64,000 nucleotides of DNA from Domibacillus iocasae (GTDB lineage Bacteria > Bacillota > Bacilli > Bacillales > Domibacillaceae). A model generated the notes under the pieces. That model had not been told where the DNA came from. It worked only from the letters and a program-made list of their open reading frames with translations, and made no database searches. The stretch lies in assembly GCF_001750285.1 (NCBI RefSeq), contig NZ_MAMP01000020.1, positions 186,001-250,000 of the forward strand, in the 5' to 3' direction. Below are positions 39,097 to 48,318 of the stretch, one piece after another. The position numbers were made by a program, and so were the translations under genes. The stretch's first letter is position 1. Every line of letters starts with the position of its first letter.

Positions 39097-40848
39097 TTAA
39101 CTTGATTTATGTCCAGTTGTATAGGAATCCAAAACAACTTCTTCATAAGAGCCAATTGCTTCGATGCTGCCGTTTTGCAGCTTTATTACCTGATCGGCAC
39201 GCTGGATCGTGTTCAGCCGATGAGCGATCACAAAACTCGTCCTCCCTTCCATCAACCGGCCAAGTGCATCTTGAATATGGAGCTCTGTAATCGTATCAAT
39301 GCTGCTCGTTGCTTCGTCTAAAATAAGAACAACCGGATCAGCTAAAATGGCCCGCGCAATGGATAGAAGCTGCCGCTGTCCCTGACTGATGCCCGAGCCG
39401 TCCTGACTTAATTTTGACGCGTAGCCATCCGGCATACGCATAATAAACGAATGGGCATTGGCTTTTCGCGCCGCTTCGATCACTTCTTCATCTGTCGCAT
39501 CCAGTCGGCCGTAGCGAATGTTTTCCATCACTGTCTCTTCAAATAACACCGTATCCTGCAAAACAAAACCCATTTGGCCGCGCAGCACAGAACCTGCTAT
39601 CTCGCTGCTGTCCACACTATCAAATAAAATAGCTCCGCCATCCGGCTCATAAAACCGGGCCAGCAAATTCATAATGGTTGTTTTACCTGATCCCGTCGGT
39701 CCGATAAGTGCGATCGTTTCACCAATCGATGCTTCAAATGACATGTTCGACAGCGTTTCTTTCCCTTTTTCATAAGAAAAAGATACATCCTCAAAAACGA
39801 CATGACCAGACAGTTTATGCTGCCTTCCTTCCTTTCCATCAACCGCTTCATCTGTATCCATAATATCAAAAACACGTTCCGCCCCGGCCACAGCCGATAA
39901 CATTGTGTTGTATTGATTGGCAAGATCATTAAGCGGTCGTGTGAACTGACGGGCGTATTCGGTAAAAATCACAATCGTACCAACAGTCGCATGTCCATTC
40001 AGCGCTAAAATACCGCCGGCGAGCGCAATTACCGCAAAACCCGCATTATTCAGCAAGTTCATCAGCTTCGGAATAAATCCCGAATACGCCTGTGCCAAAT
40101 AGCCGGCTTCCCGCAGCCGCTCATTTTTTTCCATGAATTCATCGATCATTTCGTCCTCGCGTGAAAACATTTTGACGATGTGCCTGCTTGAAATGGCTTC
40201 TTCAATAAAACCATTCAAGTCACCGAGGTGGCGCTGCTGCTCTTTAAATCTCGGTCCTGTCCGGTTGGTAATCCATTTCATTCCGCCAAACATAAGCGGA
40301 ATGATAAGCAGTGTCACAACCGTTAGAAGCGGGCTTAAATAAAGCATAACGACAATGGAGCCTATAAGCGTCAAAAGACCCGATGCTACTTGGATAATGG
40401 AACTGTTTAACGTGCTGCTAATGTTATCGATGTCATTGGTCACCCGGCTCATCAATTCACCATGGCGGCGCTTATCGAAAAAAGAAATCGGCAGTTTGTG
40501 AAAATGGCGGAACAAGTCATCCCGCAGTTCATACACTGTTTTTTGTGCAATGTCCGCCATCCAATAGTTTTGCAAAAAAGTCACGAGTGAATAGCCCATA
40601 TATACAAGCGCGAGACCAGCAAGCAGCCAAAAAAGCCCCTGTGCATCGCCGGATGTTATATAATCATCAATGGCCAGACCGGTTAAAAATGGACCGGCGA
40701 GCGCCAGTGCGGAACTGAGCGTGACCATTGTCATCGTTAAAGCCAGCTTTCCTTTTCGCTTAAGCAAATAGCGGCCAATCCGTTTCAGCGTGACAGACAT
40801 ATTGCTGATTTTTGGTTTTGTCCCCGCTTTACTGCCCGGATGCTTCAT
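39097..40848 (-). CDS. ABC exporter, half transporter B
   Basis: A 583-residue protein: six membrane helices (residues about 35-320) and an ATPase domain with Walker A GPTGSGKTT, Q-loop GFVLQDT, signature SQGQRQL, Walker B VVLILDEATS. ATG at 40848 is spaced eight bases from AAAGGAT. It overlaps the other half transporter by 20 bases, and the two likely form a heterodimeric drug or lipid exporter of the YheH/YfiC type. Confidence 0.88.
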   Translation of the reverse strand: MKHPGSKAGTKPKISNMSVTLKRIGRYLLKRKGKLALTMTMVTLSSALALAGPFLTGLAIDDYITSGDAQGLFWLLAGLALVYMGYSLVTFLQNYWMADIAQKTVYELRDDLFRHFHKLPISFFDKRRHGELMSRVTNDIDNISSTLNSSIIQVASGLLTLIGSIVVMLYLSPLLTVVTLLIIPLMFGGMKWITNRTGPRFKEQQRHLGDLNGFIEEAISSRHIVKMFSREDEMIDEFMEKNERLREAGYLAQAYSGFIPKLMNLLNNAGFAVIALAGGILALNGHATVGTIVIFTEYARQFTRPLNDLANQYNTMLSAVAGAERVFDIMDTDEAVDGKEGRQHKLSGHVVFEDVSFSYEKGKETLSNMSFEASIGETIALIGPTGSGKTTIMNLLARFYEPDGGAILFDSVDSSEIAGSVLRGQMGFVLQDTVLFEETVMENIRYGRLDATDEEVIEAARKANAHSFIMRMPDGYASKLSQDGSGISQGQRQLLSIARAILADPVVLILDEATSSIDTITELHIQDALGRLMEGRTSFVIAHRLNTIQRADQVIKLQNGSIEAIGSYEEVVLDSYTTGHKSS

Positions 40849-42559
40849 ATGCCCCATCCTTTCTCCCTTGCGAATCCATCAGCCGCTTATATAAGCCATT
40901 TTCACTGGCCAGCTCATCATGCGTGCCAGAAACCGCCACTTTACCCTCTTCAATCATGTAAATACAATCCGCCTGCTCTGCGGTTGAAATTTTTTGCGTC
41001 ACAATCAAAATCGTGCATCGCTCGGACGTAATGGCTTCAATGAGCGCGGCTTCCGTTTTCACATCAAGCGCGCTTGTGCTGTCATCAAGCAATAACATAT
41101 CCGGCTGGCGAATAAGCGCCCTTGCAATGGACAATCGCTGCTTTTGGCCGCCCGATAACGTAACTCCTTTTTGTCCAATGATCGTATCATATCCATCCGG
41201 GAGTGCCGCAACCGTTTCATGAATTTGCGCTTTTTTCGCGGCTTCAATGACTTCATCTTCTGTCGCGTCTTTTTTGCCCCAGCGAATGTTTTCAATAATC
41301 GACCCTGTAAACAAATGTGATTCCTGCGGGACAAAGCCAATCTGGCGGCGCAGCATGCGGATATCCATCCGGCTTACGTCGCGTCTGCCGACCATAAGGC
41401 GGCCCTCATCTGGTTCATATAGGCGTGGAATAAGCGACAGCAGCGCTGATTTGCCGGAGCCTGTTTCACCTAAAATGGCCGCCATACTTCCGCGTTTTAC
41501 TTTCATTGAAAGTGAATCAAGCACCGGAACCTTTCCACCCGGATATGTAAACGTGACATTCTCAAAAACTAAATCACCAGCATCCGGGTACTCTTTCGTC
41601 ACGCTTTTTTGCTGTTCCTGTTCAATCGTTAATACTTCATCAATGCGGACAGCGGATGCTTTACCACGGGCAAACGCAATTGTAATAAATGTGAAAATCG
41701 ACAGTGAAATGATAATTCGCGCCGCATAGTTAATGATGGCAACAATTTCACCCGTCGTTGCCGTGCCGTTTTGCATCTCCACAAACCCGAACCATAAAAT
41801 AAAAATGAGTCCGCCGTTCATAACAAGCAGCAAAATTGGGACGATGCTTTCAAAGGTGCGGATCACGCGAATCGTTTCATCCATAAGCGCTTTACCCGCC
41901 CGTTCAAACCGTGACGTTTCATGGCCGCTGCGGACAAATGCTTTAATTAAACGGATTCCGCTTAAATTTTCCCGCATGACACTATTTACTTTATCAAGTT
42001 TCAGCTGCACACGGCGAAACATGCCTGCTCCTTTTCTCATCATGAACAACATAAAAAACGTCATCACCGGTACGGTCACCAGCAGGACGAGTGAAAGTTT
42101 AAAGTGAACAAACAGTGCCATCGCGGTGCCAAAGATAATCATGAGCGGCGCGCGCAGCATAATCCGCAGGCTCATAAAAACCGCATTTTGAAGCTGGGTC
42201 ACGTCATTTGTCATCCTTGTAATAAGTGTAGACGTATCAAAATGACCGTATTGCCCAAATGAAAAAGACTGCACTTTTTCAATGAGCTCTTTTCGTATAT
42301 CAAATCCGTAATTTTGGCCGATCCGGGCGGCAATGAACGAATTTGTGATTCCGGCTGCAAATGAAAAAAGCGACAGCCCGATCATAATGCTTCCCCAGTA
42401 TAAAATGGCATTCATTTCTCCTGCCACAATGCCGTCATCCACCATTTTCGCCATTAAAATTGGCAGCATAAGTTCTACCGCAAGCTCCAACAGCATCAGC
42501 CCCCAGGCGAATGCCATCTTGATACGATACGGCATTAACAACGACCAAACACGATTCAT
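40829..42559 (-). CDS. ABC exporter, half transporter A
   Basis: A 576-residue half transporter: membrane domain (residues 1-310), then Walker A GETGSGKSA, signature LSGGQKQR and Walker B MLLLDDSTSAL. The Glu after Walker B is replaced by Asp, the mark of a degenerate ATP site in heterodimeric exporters, so the partner should carry the active site. ATG at 42559 has better spacing than 42565. Confidence 0.88.
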   Translation of the reverse strand: MNRVWSLLMPYRIKMAFAWGLMLLELAVELMLPILMAKMVDDGIVAGEMNAILYWGSIMIGLSLFSFAAGITNSFIAARIGQNYGFDIRKELIEKVQSFSFGQYGHFDTSTLITRMTNDVTQLQNAVFMSLRIMLRAPLMIIFGTAMALFVHFKLSLVLLVTVPVMTFFMLFMMRKGAGMFRRVQLKLDKVNSVMRENLSGIRLIKAFVRSGHETSRFERAGKALMDETIRVIRTFESIVPILLLVMNGGLIFILWFGFVEMQNGTATTGEIVAIINYAARIIISLSIFTFITIAFARGKASAVRIDEVLTIEQEQQKSVTKEYPDAGDLVFENVTFTYPGGKVPVLDSLSMKVKRGSMAAILGETGSGKSALLSLIPRLYEPDEGRLMVGRRDVSRMDIRMLRRQIGFVPQESHLFTGSIIENIRWGKKDATEDEVIEAAKKAQIHETVAALPDGYDTIIGQKGVTLSGGQKQRLSIARALIRQPDMLLLDDSTSALDVKTEAALIEAITSERCTILIVTQKISTAEQADCIYMIEEGKVAVSGTHDELASENGLYKRLMDSQGRKDGAYEASGQ

Positions 42560-42684
42560 ACCCATTCCTTCTTCCGCTTCTTCTTACAACCAGTGTAGCA
42601 AATATGGAAAAAATCCGCTTGTTTAAAGGGGCCGGCTTACCCGCGATATTTGCTTTAGCAGGGCTTGTCTTTTTTAAATAAAAG

Positions 42685-42717
42685 AAAAAAAATCTCCAGC
42701 TTTTTCATCAGCCAGAG
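42685..42717 (-). terminator. Terminator of the coat gene
   Basis: On the minus strand CTCTGGCT and AGCTGGAG pair with two wobbles and are followed by a run of eight T. Confidence 0.6.
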
Positions 42718-42723
42718 GAATCA

Positions 42724-43149
42724 CTACCATTTTGGTTCGATGATTACTTTTTTTGTCATGAAGTCGATGTCTAAACATTGAAGTGCGTTAATGCTGCCTA
42801 TCCATAACGTGACGCATGTATCGGTTCTCTCTAAATGAGACAGCTCGTTAAAATAAGATGTGACGCAATTATAAATGTCAAAAGGCTGGAGCAATGAAAG
42901 TATGACAGTATCCTTTTCTTCATCGATGCTTTCAATGCGGAAGTATTTCGTCCGAAATAGACAATTGTCTTTCGATCCAGCTGCCTCAAAGTATTCACTG
43001 TCCACCTTCAGCATAATCGGAATTGTATCTGCATCGAAAAGCTTTGCTAAAAGGCTGCTGCAAATATCTGTTTTCATCCCTTTTAATTGATCTTGCTGCT
43101 TCTTTAAAACCGTTAAAAAATAAAGCAGGCCATTTCTGGAATGGCGCAT
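42724..43149 (-). CDS. CotY/CotZ-family spore coat protein
   Basis: A 141-residue protein with the C-terminal pattern of CotY/CotZ: NCLFRTKYFRIESIDEEKD, then LSLLQPFD and TCVTLWIGSINALQCLD. It has fewer Cys than the classical crust proteins (the Cys-rich N-terminal motif is missing). ATG at 43149 follows AAGGAGGGG. Presence marks an endospore former and starts a block of peptide-ligase genes. Confidence 0.75.
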   Translation of the reverse strand: MRHSRNGLLYFLTVLKKQQDQLKGMKTDICSSLLAKLFDADTIPIMLKVDSEYFEAAGSKDNCLFRTKYFRIESIDEEKDTVILSLLQPFDIYNCVTSYFNELSHLERTDTCVTLWIGSINALQCLDIDFMTKKVIIEPKW

Positions 43150-43327
43150 GACCTTCCCCTCCTTCAAGAGTTTTTATTTATAGCGTATTGCTGTTTTCCT
43201 AAAGAGGTGAAAAAGCCCGCTTTTTTATTTTTGTCTTACGGTCTGTCCTTTTTAATTCGTTCTTCACACAACGCCTTTCGTCTGCATCTACTAATGTAGG
43301 ATTTTATTTAAGGAGAGGGGAATTCAA

Positions 43328-45499
43328 TTGACGCTCATCGGCATGCTTCATCATCGAAAGGACCCCAGGACCGTTATCAAGTCTTATGCTTACGCCATTG
43401 TAGCAAAGGCAGAAGGAGCAGATTTTGTTTATTTCTCACCTGGCTGTGTAAATTTAGTGACAAAGCGCATTCATGGCTACGTTTATGAAAAAGGAGAGTG
43501 GAAAGAGCAAACTGTTCCGTTCCCCGATGTTATCTATAATACTGGAAGTCCCGAAAAGTTAGCGAAAGCAAAAAGCGTGATTCAAAAGCTGAAAGAGACC
43601 ATCCCTTTTACCACACATTCAATAGGGAACAAATGGAATGTGGCCGAAAGATTAAAAGAAGGGAAAGAATTTGCCAGCTATTTAATTCCGACCAAAACAA
43701 TAAAAAGTTCAAACGATATTTTTCACTTTATGAATGCTTTTAGCAATGTCATCGTAAAACCAATTGATGGCCGGAAAGGTCAGGGAATTTATTTTATTCA
43801 AACAGATGGCAGCGAATATGTCGTGAACAAAGATTCAACAGACATCCGGTACAGCCAGGCACAGCTATCCTCTTTTTTTGATCCGCTTTTTAAAAAGAAT
43901 ACATTTATTATCCAGCCTTACATATGCAGCAAAACAAAGGCTGGTCTTGCATATGATTTCCGTCTTCATGTTCAAAAAGACGGCGACGGAAAATGGGTGG
44001 TTACAACAATTTATCCACGTGTTGCACCCGAAGGCACGATTGTCACTAATATTAATAATGGCGGCTACACCAATTATCTTGCTCCTTTTTTAAAGCAGGA
44101 ATTTAGTAAAGAAGAGGCATTTAACATTAAGCGGAAGCTTGAGCATTTTTCTCTTTCCCTGGCTCGTCATCTTGATGACCTCCAAATGCGTGAATATCAG
44201 GAAGTAATCGATGAAATTGGGGTTGATGTCGGATTAGATCAAGATCAAAAAATCTGGATTTATGAAGTAAACTGGCGTCCTGGCTGCCCGCCAGCCTTTT
44301 ACTTAGAAATGGATGTCGTGAAGAATGGGATTCATTATGCCCTCTACTTAGCAAAAAATAAGGATAAAATAAAAAAGGAAATTCAGCAAAAAAAGAAAAA
44401 GGAACTGGACATAAATAAAATTCCTATTGTGGCCATAACGGGAAGCGCCGGCAAAACCACAACAAAAGCTTTTGTTTCCTCTATTTTTAAAACGAGAATG
44501 AATATTTTCGAATCAAAAGATTATTGGAATACAACGGAGCATACGAAAAAGCATAGGGATGCCATCGATTCAACCCATGAAGCAATTGTTCTTGAGTATG
44601 GGATGGCTTACCCTGGTGTCATTACGGAACATTGCGAGATTATCCAGCCAAACATGAGCATTGTCACAAATATTGGCATGGCACATATCGGCAATTTTGA
44701 TGGTGATATTCGGGGAATCGCCCATGCAAAATCAGAATTAATTCATGGAATGAAGCAGAATGGCGTACTGTTTATAAATGCTGATGATGATAATTCGAGA
44801 TATCTTGAAACAGAAGAATTCCAGGGGAAAATTATTACAACGGGGATCAAAAAAAACGCTGATTATCGGGCATACGATGTGGCCTATACAGAAAGCGGAA
44901 TGACATTCAAAATGGTTCTTCATAACGATGAGCATCAATTCTTTATCCCAATTTTTGGTGAGCATCACGTATACAATGCCTTGAATGCCATAGCAACCGC
45001 TGATTATTTAGGCTTCTCACCACTGGAAATTAAATCTGGTCTTCTCTTCCGGAAGCCGCCCCGCCGAATGACTATTTATCATTTAAAAGATTCCATTACG
45101 ATGATCGACGATACTGTTCACTCTCACCCGCAAGCTGTTATGGCGGCGATTGATGTACTGAAAAATATTGCCCCTGCCAGAAAAATTGCGATATTGGGCC
45201 AAATGCGGGAACTCGGTGACCTGCGTGATGCGCAATATCAAAAAGTGGGTGAATACCTTGCTGAGCAGAATGTTGACCTTATCATCACTTATGGCTATAG
45301 AGCAGATGCTATTGGAGCAGGGGCTATAGCTGCTTCCTTCCCGGAAGAAGCCGTCAAGCACTTTTTAGACAAAGATAAAATGCATGAATACGTGCAGGAA
45401 ATCCTTCAGGAAAAGGATACGATTCTTATAAAAGGCGCAAGCAAAACAAATATGTTTGACACGGTGGCCTTTTTAGATAACATTTACGGTTTAAAATAA
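43328..45499 (+). CDS. YheC/YheD-type ATP-grasp fused to Mur-ligase domain
   Basis: A 723-residue protein, TTG start after AAGGAGAGGGG. Residues 1 to about 345 are a YheC/YheD ATP-grasp module: VKPIDGRKGQGIYF, IIQPYICSKTKAG, and the metal motif IYEVNWRPG. Residues 368-723 are a Mur ligase central and C-terminal domain: ITGSAGKTTTK, NADDDNSRYLE, GEHHVYNALNAIA, DDTVHSHPQA, ILGQMRELGD. No MurF N-domain is present. The order ATP-grasp then Mur ligase is that of cyanophycin synthetase. Each half should activate a carboxylate and join an amine; the substrate is unknown. Followed by its own terminator. Confidence 0.8.
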   Translation: MTLIGMLHHRKDPRTVIKSYAYAIVAKAEGADFVYFSPGCVNLVTKRIHGYVYEKGEWKEQTVPFPDVIYNTGSPEKLAKAKSVIQKLKETIPFTTHSIGNKWNVAERLKEGKEFASYLIPTKTIKSSNDIFHFMNAFSNVIVKPIDGRKGQGIYFIQTDGSEYVVNKDSTDIRYSQAQLSSFFDPLFKKNTFIIQPYICSKTKAGLAYDFRLHVQKDGDGKWVVTTIYPRVAPEGTIVTNINNGGYTNYLAPFLKQEFSKEEAFNIKRKLEHFSLSLARHLDDLQMREYQEVIDEIGVDVGLDQDQKIWIYEVNWRPGCPPAFYLEMDVVKNGIHYALYLAKNKDKIKKEIQQKKKKELDINKIPIVAITGSAGKTTTKAFVSSIFKTRMNIFESKDYWNTTEHTKKHRDAIDSTHEAIVLEYGMAYPGVITEHCEIIQPNMSIVTNIGMAHIGNFDGDIRGIAHAKSELIHGMKQNGVLFINADDDNSRYLETEEFQGKIITTGIKKNADYRAYDVAYTESGMTFKMVLHNDEHQFFIPIFGEHHVYNALNAIATADYLGFSPLEIKSGLLFRKPPRRMTIYHLKDSITMIDDTVHSHPQAVMAAIDVLKNIAPARKIAILGQMRELGDLRDAQYQKVGEYLAEQNVDLIITYGYRADAIGAGAIAASFPEEAVKHFLDKDKMHEYVQEILQEKDTILIKGASKTNMFDTVAFLDNIYGLK

Positions 45500-45506
45500 A
45501 ACAATA

Positions 45507-45576
45507 CCCCTCCCATATAGACGTTCTTTGGTCCTCTTAGAACGCTGTCTGTATTGGAGGGGCTTTTCTTTTTTTA
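45507..45576 (+). terminator. Terminator of the ATP-grasp/Mur fusion gene
   Basis: CCCCTCC and GGAGGGG close a long stem, followed by CTTTTCTTTTTTT. Confidence 0.75.
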
Positions 45577-45610
45577 ATGGCTCTTTTCTTTCTCCGCATT
45601 TTTTCCATAC

Positions 45611-45646
45611 AAAAACAACAAGCCCATATAAAATAGGCTTGTTGTT
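45611..45646 (-). terminator. Terminator of the ATP-grasp gene
   Basis: AACAACAAGCC and GGCTTGTTGTT form an 11 bp stem followed on the minus strand by TTTTTG. Confidence 0.8.
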
Positions 45647-46868
45647 ATTGTTCTACTCTTAAATAAAACTGAATTTCCTGAGCCGCTTTTTTTGCGTACT
45701 TTTTTGCTTCCTCCAGCGTCCTGCCTGTCGCGATAACATACGCATAGCGATGCCCCATTGACAACGGCGGAACAAGCAGCGTGCCTTTTTTCGGTTTTAC
45801 ATATACTTCGGCCACGTTCTTACTTTTTGACGCCCTGTTCTTCCCTGTTACTTTTTCTAATATGCCTTTTTGGCCAACAATCACGTGCTGTGTAAATACA
45901 AAATGATTGGTTCTCTTTTCTAAAGACGGGGTTTCTCCGAACAGCATCTTGAGTGTTTCCTCCACTAAGCTGTAGCCAAATGCCGCCTGAATCATTTTAT
46001 TCATCGCACCGCCGGAAATTCTCGGATTGATCTCGATTAGCTTCCATCCATCTTCCCTGCGTCTTAGTTCAAGATGAAAGGCCCCATTTTGAATATCTAA
46101 GGAAGTAACGATGGAGTCAACGATCTCTTCAATACCTTCTTCTATTTCAGGCGCAGCATTGGCCAACACTCCATAACCCGTTACAATAAACCGTTTACCC
46201 TTTGTAATTTCCTGTTCGATAATCGCCGCGATCATTATTTGCCCTTTAAATACGAGTACTTCAACTAAATATTGTTCTCCATCAATATACTCTTCAATAA
46301 TCAGTGTTTCTTCGGGATATTTATCTTTTAATTTTAATACGTTTCTTTCTAATTCTTCCTCTTCTTTTGCAAAAAGAACATCTTTTGAGCCTGTGGATTT
46401 TGGACATTTGACCATAACAGGATACGTTAAGTGATCCGGAAAGGTAGTGGATGAAATAGGGGCATTTTTTTCTACGAGTAAAAATGTTGGCGTATATGGC
46501 TCATTCGAGAGATAATTTCGTGTTTCTTCTTTGTTTTCCATAATATAAATGGCGTCTGTTGATAAATAGTTGTAGCAAAATTCATCCGCTAACCGTGACG
46601 CCGTATGCACATATTGATCAACAAAACTTGTGATAGCAGTAATCGTATGCCCTTTATGCTGCAGTGATGCGATATGTGTTTTTAACACGTTAATATCATT
46701 TATGTCCAATAAAACGAGTTGATGCACATCCGGGTACTCCTCTCTTTGCTGGAGCTGCCGTTCTTTGTTTGTAAAAACGACTGTGAAGTACCCTAATTGT
46801 TCTGCCGCTTTCACTGCTTCTCTGCTAGAACCTGATTTATTTAATCCAATAAAGACTATGGTTTTCAC
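45645..46868 (-). CDS. ATP-grasp ligase (amino-acid ligase-like)
   Basis: A 407-residue enzyme. Pre-grasp Rossmann part (IVFIGLNKSGSSREAVKAAE), ATP-grasp lobes with MVKCPKSTGSKDV and LIIEEYIDGEQY, and the metal motif KLIEINPRISGG. The C-terminal domain resembles L-amino-acid ligases. It should form ATP-dependent peptide or amide bonds. GTG start after GGAGGG. A CATACCCTA element 45 bases upstream fits a sigma-K -10 without a clear -35. It lies between the fused ligase and the NlpC/P60 gene. Confidence 0.8.
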   Translation of the reverse strand: MKTIVFIGLNKSGSSREAVKAAEQLGYFTVVFTNKERQLQQREEYPDVHQLVLLDINDINVLKTHIASLQHKGHTITAITSFVDQYVHTASRLADEFCYNYLSTDAIYIMENKEETRNYLSNEPYTPTFLLVEKNAPISSTTFPDHLTYPVMVKCPKSTGSKDVLFAKEEEELERNVLKLKDKYPEETLIIEEYIDGEQYLVEVLVFKGQIMIAAIIEQEITKGKRFIVTGYGVLANAAPEIEEGIEEIVDSIVTSLDIQNGAFHLELRRREDGWKLIEINPRISGGAMNKMIQAAFGYSLVEETLKMLFGETPSLEKRTNHFVFTQHVIVGQKGILEKVTGKNRASKSKNVAEVYVKPKKGTLLVPPLSMGHRYAYVIATGRTLEEAKKYAKKAAQEIQFYLRVEQ

Positions 46869-47035
46869 GAACCTTACCCTCCCTATTTTAAAGCGACATT
46901 CAAGTGTCTATATAGGGTATGAACTGAATTGATTTTTGAATGGTCTTTCGCCCTTCATCCTGGAATTTCAAACAAAAAAAAGAAAGCAGCACCATGCTGC
47001 TTTCTTCTTTTGCTTCTTCACATGAGCGCTGTTTT

Positions 47036-47158
47036 GACGGGAGCCAATAAGGCGGCGGGCACACAGCTTCGCTTTCCATGGACATGGGGCAGGCGAGAAA
47101 ACTCCCACACTGCCTTAAGGTGCGCGAAGTCCAGGCGGTTTCACCTATCGGCTCCAGA
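47036..47158. repeat. GC-rich structured intergenic element
   Basis: A GC-rich stretch bounded by GGAGCCAATAAGG and CCTATCGGCTCC, inverted to each other with a few mismatches. A 101-codon frame crosses it on the minus strand, but has no ribosome site and odd composition. It looks like a mobile or repeated structured element (MITE- or REP-like). Copies elsewhere cannot be tested here. Confidence 0.4.
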
Positions 47159-47258
47159 TGAAAAACGAGCCTGCTTCTCCGAAAGATACCTGCCTTTTTC
47201 GACAATGTAAATTTTCAAAAAAACGAATGTGGACTTTGTCGACAGTCTCTTTCTTTTC

Positions 47259-48170
47259 TTACTGACCTGTAATAACGCGTCTGGCCGTTAAATAGTGCTG
47301 ATCATACCAATCTACGAAAATAACCCGGGAGATTACGCCTTCTGACGTCTTCATAACCAGTCGATGATCGCCGGCATAAATGGCTGCCATAGTTGGTTTC
47401 GTTGATCCTTTCGTGCCATTGAAAAAGACAATATCGCCTTTTTTCAGCTGGCTTCTGGAAACATATGTCCCCTTCTTCATTTGCTCATTTAGATTCGCTG
47501 CTCCCAGCTGAACCCCATTATTTTGGAATACACGGTTTACAAAAGCGGCATTCGTTAAAGAGGATGATTGAGAGCTTTTCATCAAGCTGTAAGCAGAAGC
47601 GACGACCTTGTCCCCTTTTGTGGCCGGGCTTGCAGACATCAACGATGGCAGCACTCGTCTGGCCGTTAAATAATTGTCCCGGTAATACGCTTTGCTGTTT
47701 AAATCTGAGATGACAATGTTTTGTTTGGAGTCTGCCATATGAATAATTTTATTATCCCCTATGTACATTCCAACATGATCAGCTGGTTCACTATCACCGC
47801 GATTGCTGTCAAAGAAAACAAGATCCCCTTTTTGCAGGTTTGCTTTGGACACGGCTGTTCCCTGCTTCATCATATAATTCTCATTGTAAGTAGCAAGATC
47901 TACCCCATGTTTCTCGAATATGAAATTTAAGAATGTCGCGCAAGAAAATTTGTAAGGAGCTGTTTTTTTATAAACAGCCGTGCTGTATGTTGCTTGTCCC
48001 ATTAATCCTTTTGCTGTACTGATTAATTCATTCGCTTTTGCGCCTACTGCTGCTTGGTTGCTTTGTGCAACAGTGGCAGCGTGTGCTTTCGGCTGATCAA
48101 GACCTGTTATTGTTATGCCTGAAAAAGCAACCATTGAAGCTAAAGCGGTTGTAATGATTTGTTTTCTCAT
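47259..48170 (-). CDS. Secreted tandem NlpC/P60 protein
   Basis: A 303-residue protein with signal peptide (MRKQIITT start, cleavage after AHA at residue 31). The first NlpC/P60 domain has its Cys (SCATF, residue 77), His (DHVGMY, 132) and third polar residue (IIHM). The second domain has lost all three: Asn-Ala in place of Cys, Met for His. So one active and one inactive domain. It should cut peptidoglycan stem peptides or related peptides. Ribosome site AGGAGG. Confidence 0.85.
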   Translation of the reverse strand: MRKQIITTALASMVAFSGITITGLDQPKAHAATVAQSNQAAVGAKANELISTAKGLMGQATYSTAVYKKTAPYKFSCATFLNFIFEKHGVDLATYNENYMMKQGTAVSKANLQKGDLVFFDSNRGDSEPADHVGMYIGDNKIIHMADSKQNIVISDLNSKAYYRDNYLTARRVLPSLMSASPATKGDKVVASAYSLMKSSQSSSLTNAAFVNRVFQNNGVQLGAANLNEQMKKGTYVSRSQLKKGDIVFFNGTKGSTKPTMAAIYAGDHRLVMKTSEGVISRVIFVDWYDQHYLTARRVITGQ

Positions 48171-48227
48171 TGGTGCCTCCTAAAACGTTTTTATTCTGAT
48201 GAACACCGTCTATTCTAACACCCAAAA

Positions 48228-48268
48228 GAATGGGAAACCCTTAGTAGTTGTTTCCGGGTTTCCCATTC
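48228..48268. terminator. Terminator after the MurF-like gene
   Basis: GAATGGGAAACCC and GGGTTTCCCATTC form a 13 bp perfect stem with T-rich text on both sides. It serves the leftward MurF-like gene. Confidence 0.75.
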
Positions 48269-48318
48269 CTTTCTTCTTTTTTCTTTTTTTAAAAATAAAA
48301 CAGACAAAATACCTAGGA

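Noticed and set aside
46900-47205. 101-codon minus-strand frame rich in Cys, Ser and Pro
   Set aside because: No ribosome site, odd composition, and it lies over a GC-rich element with inverted ends; treated as non-coding.
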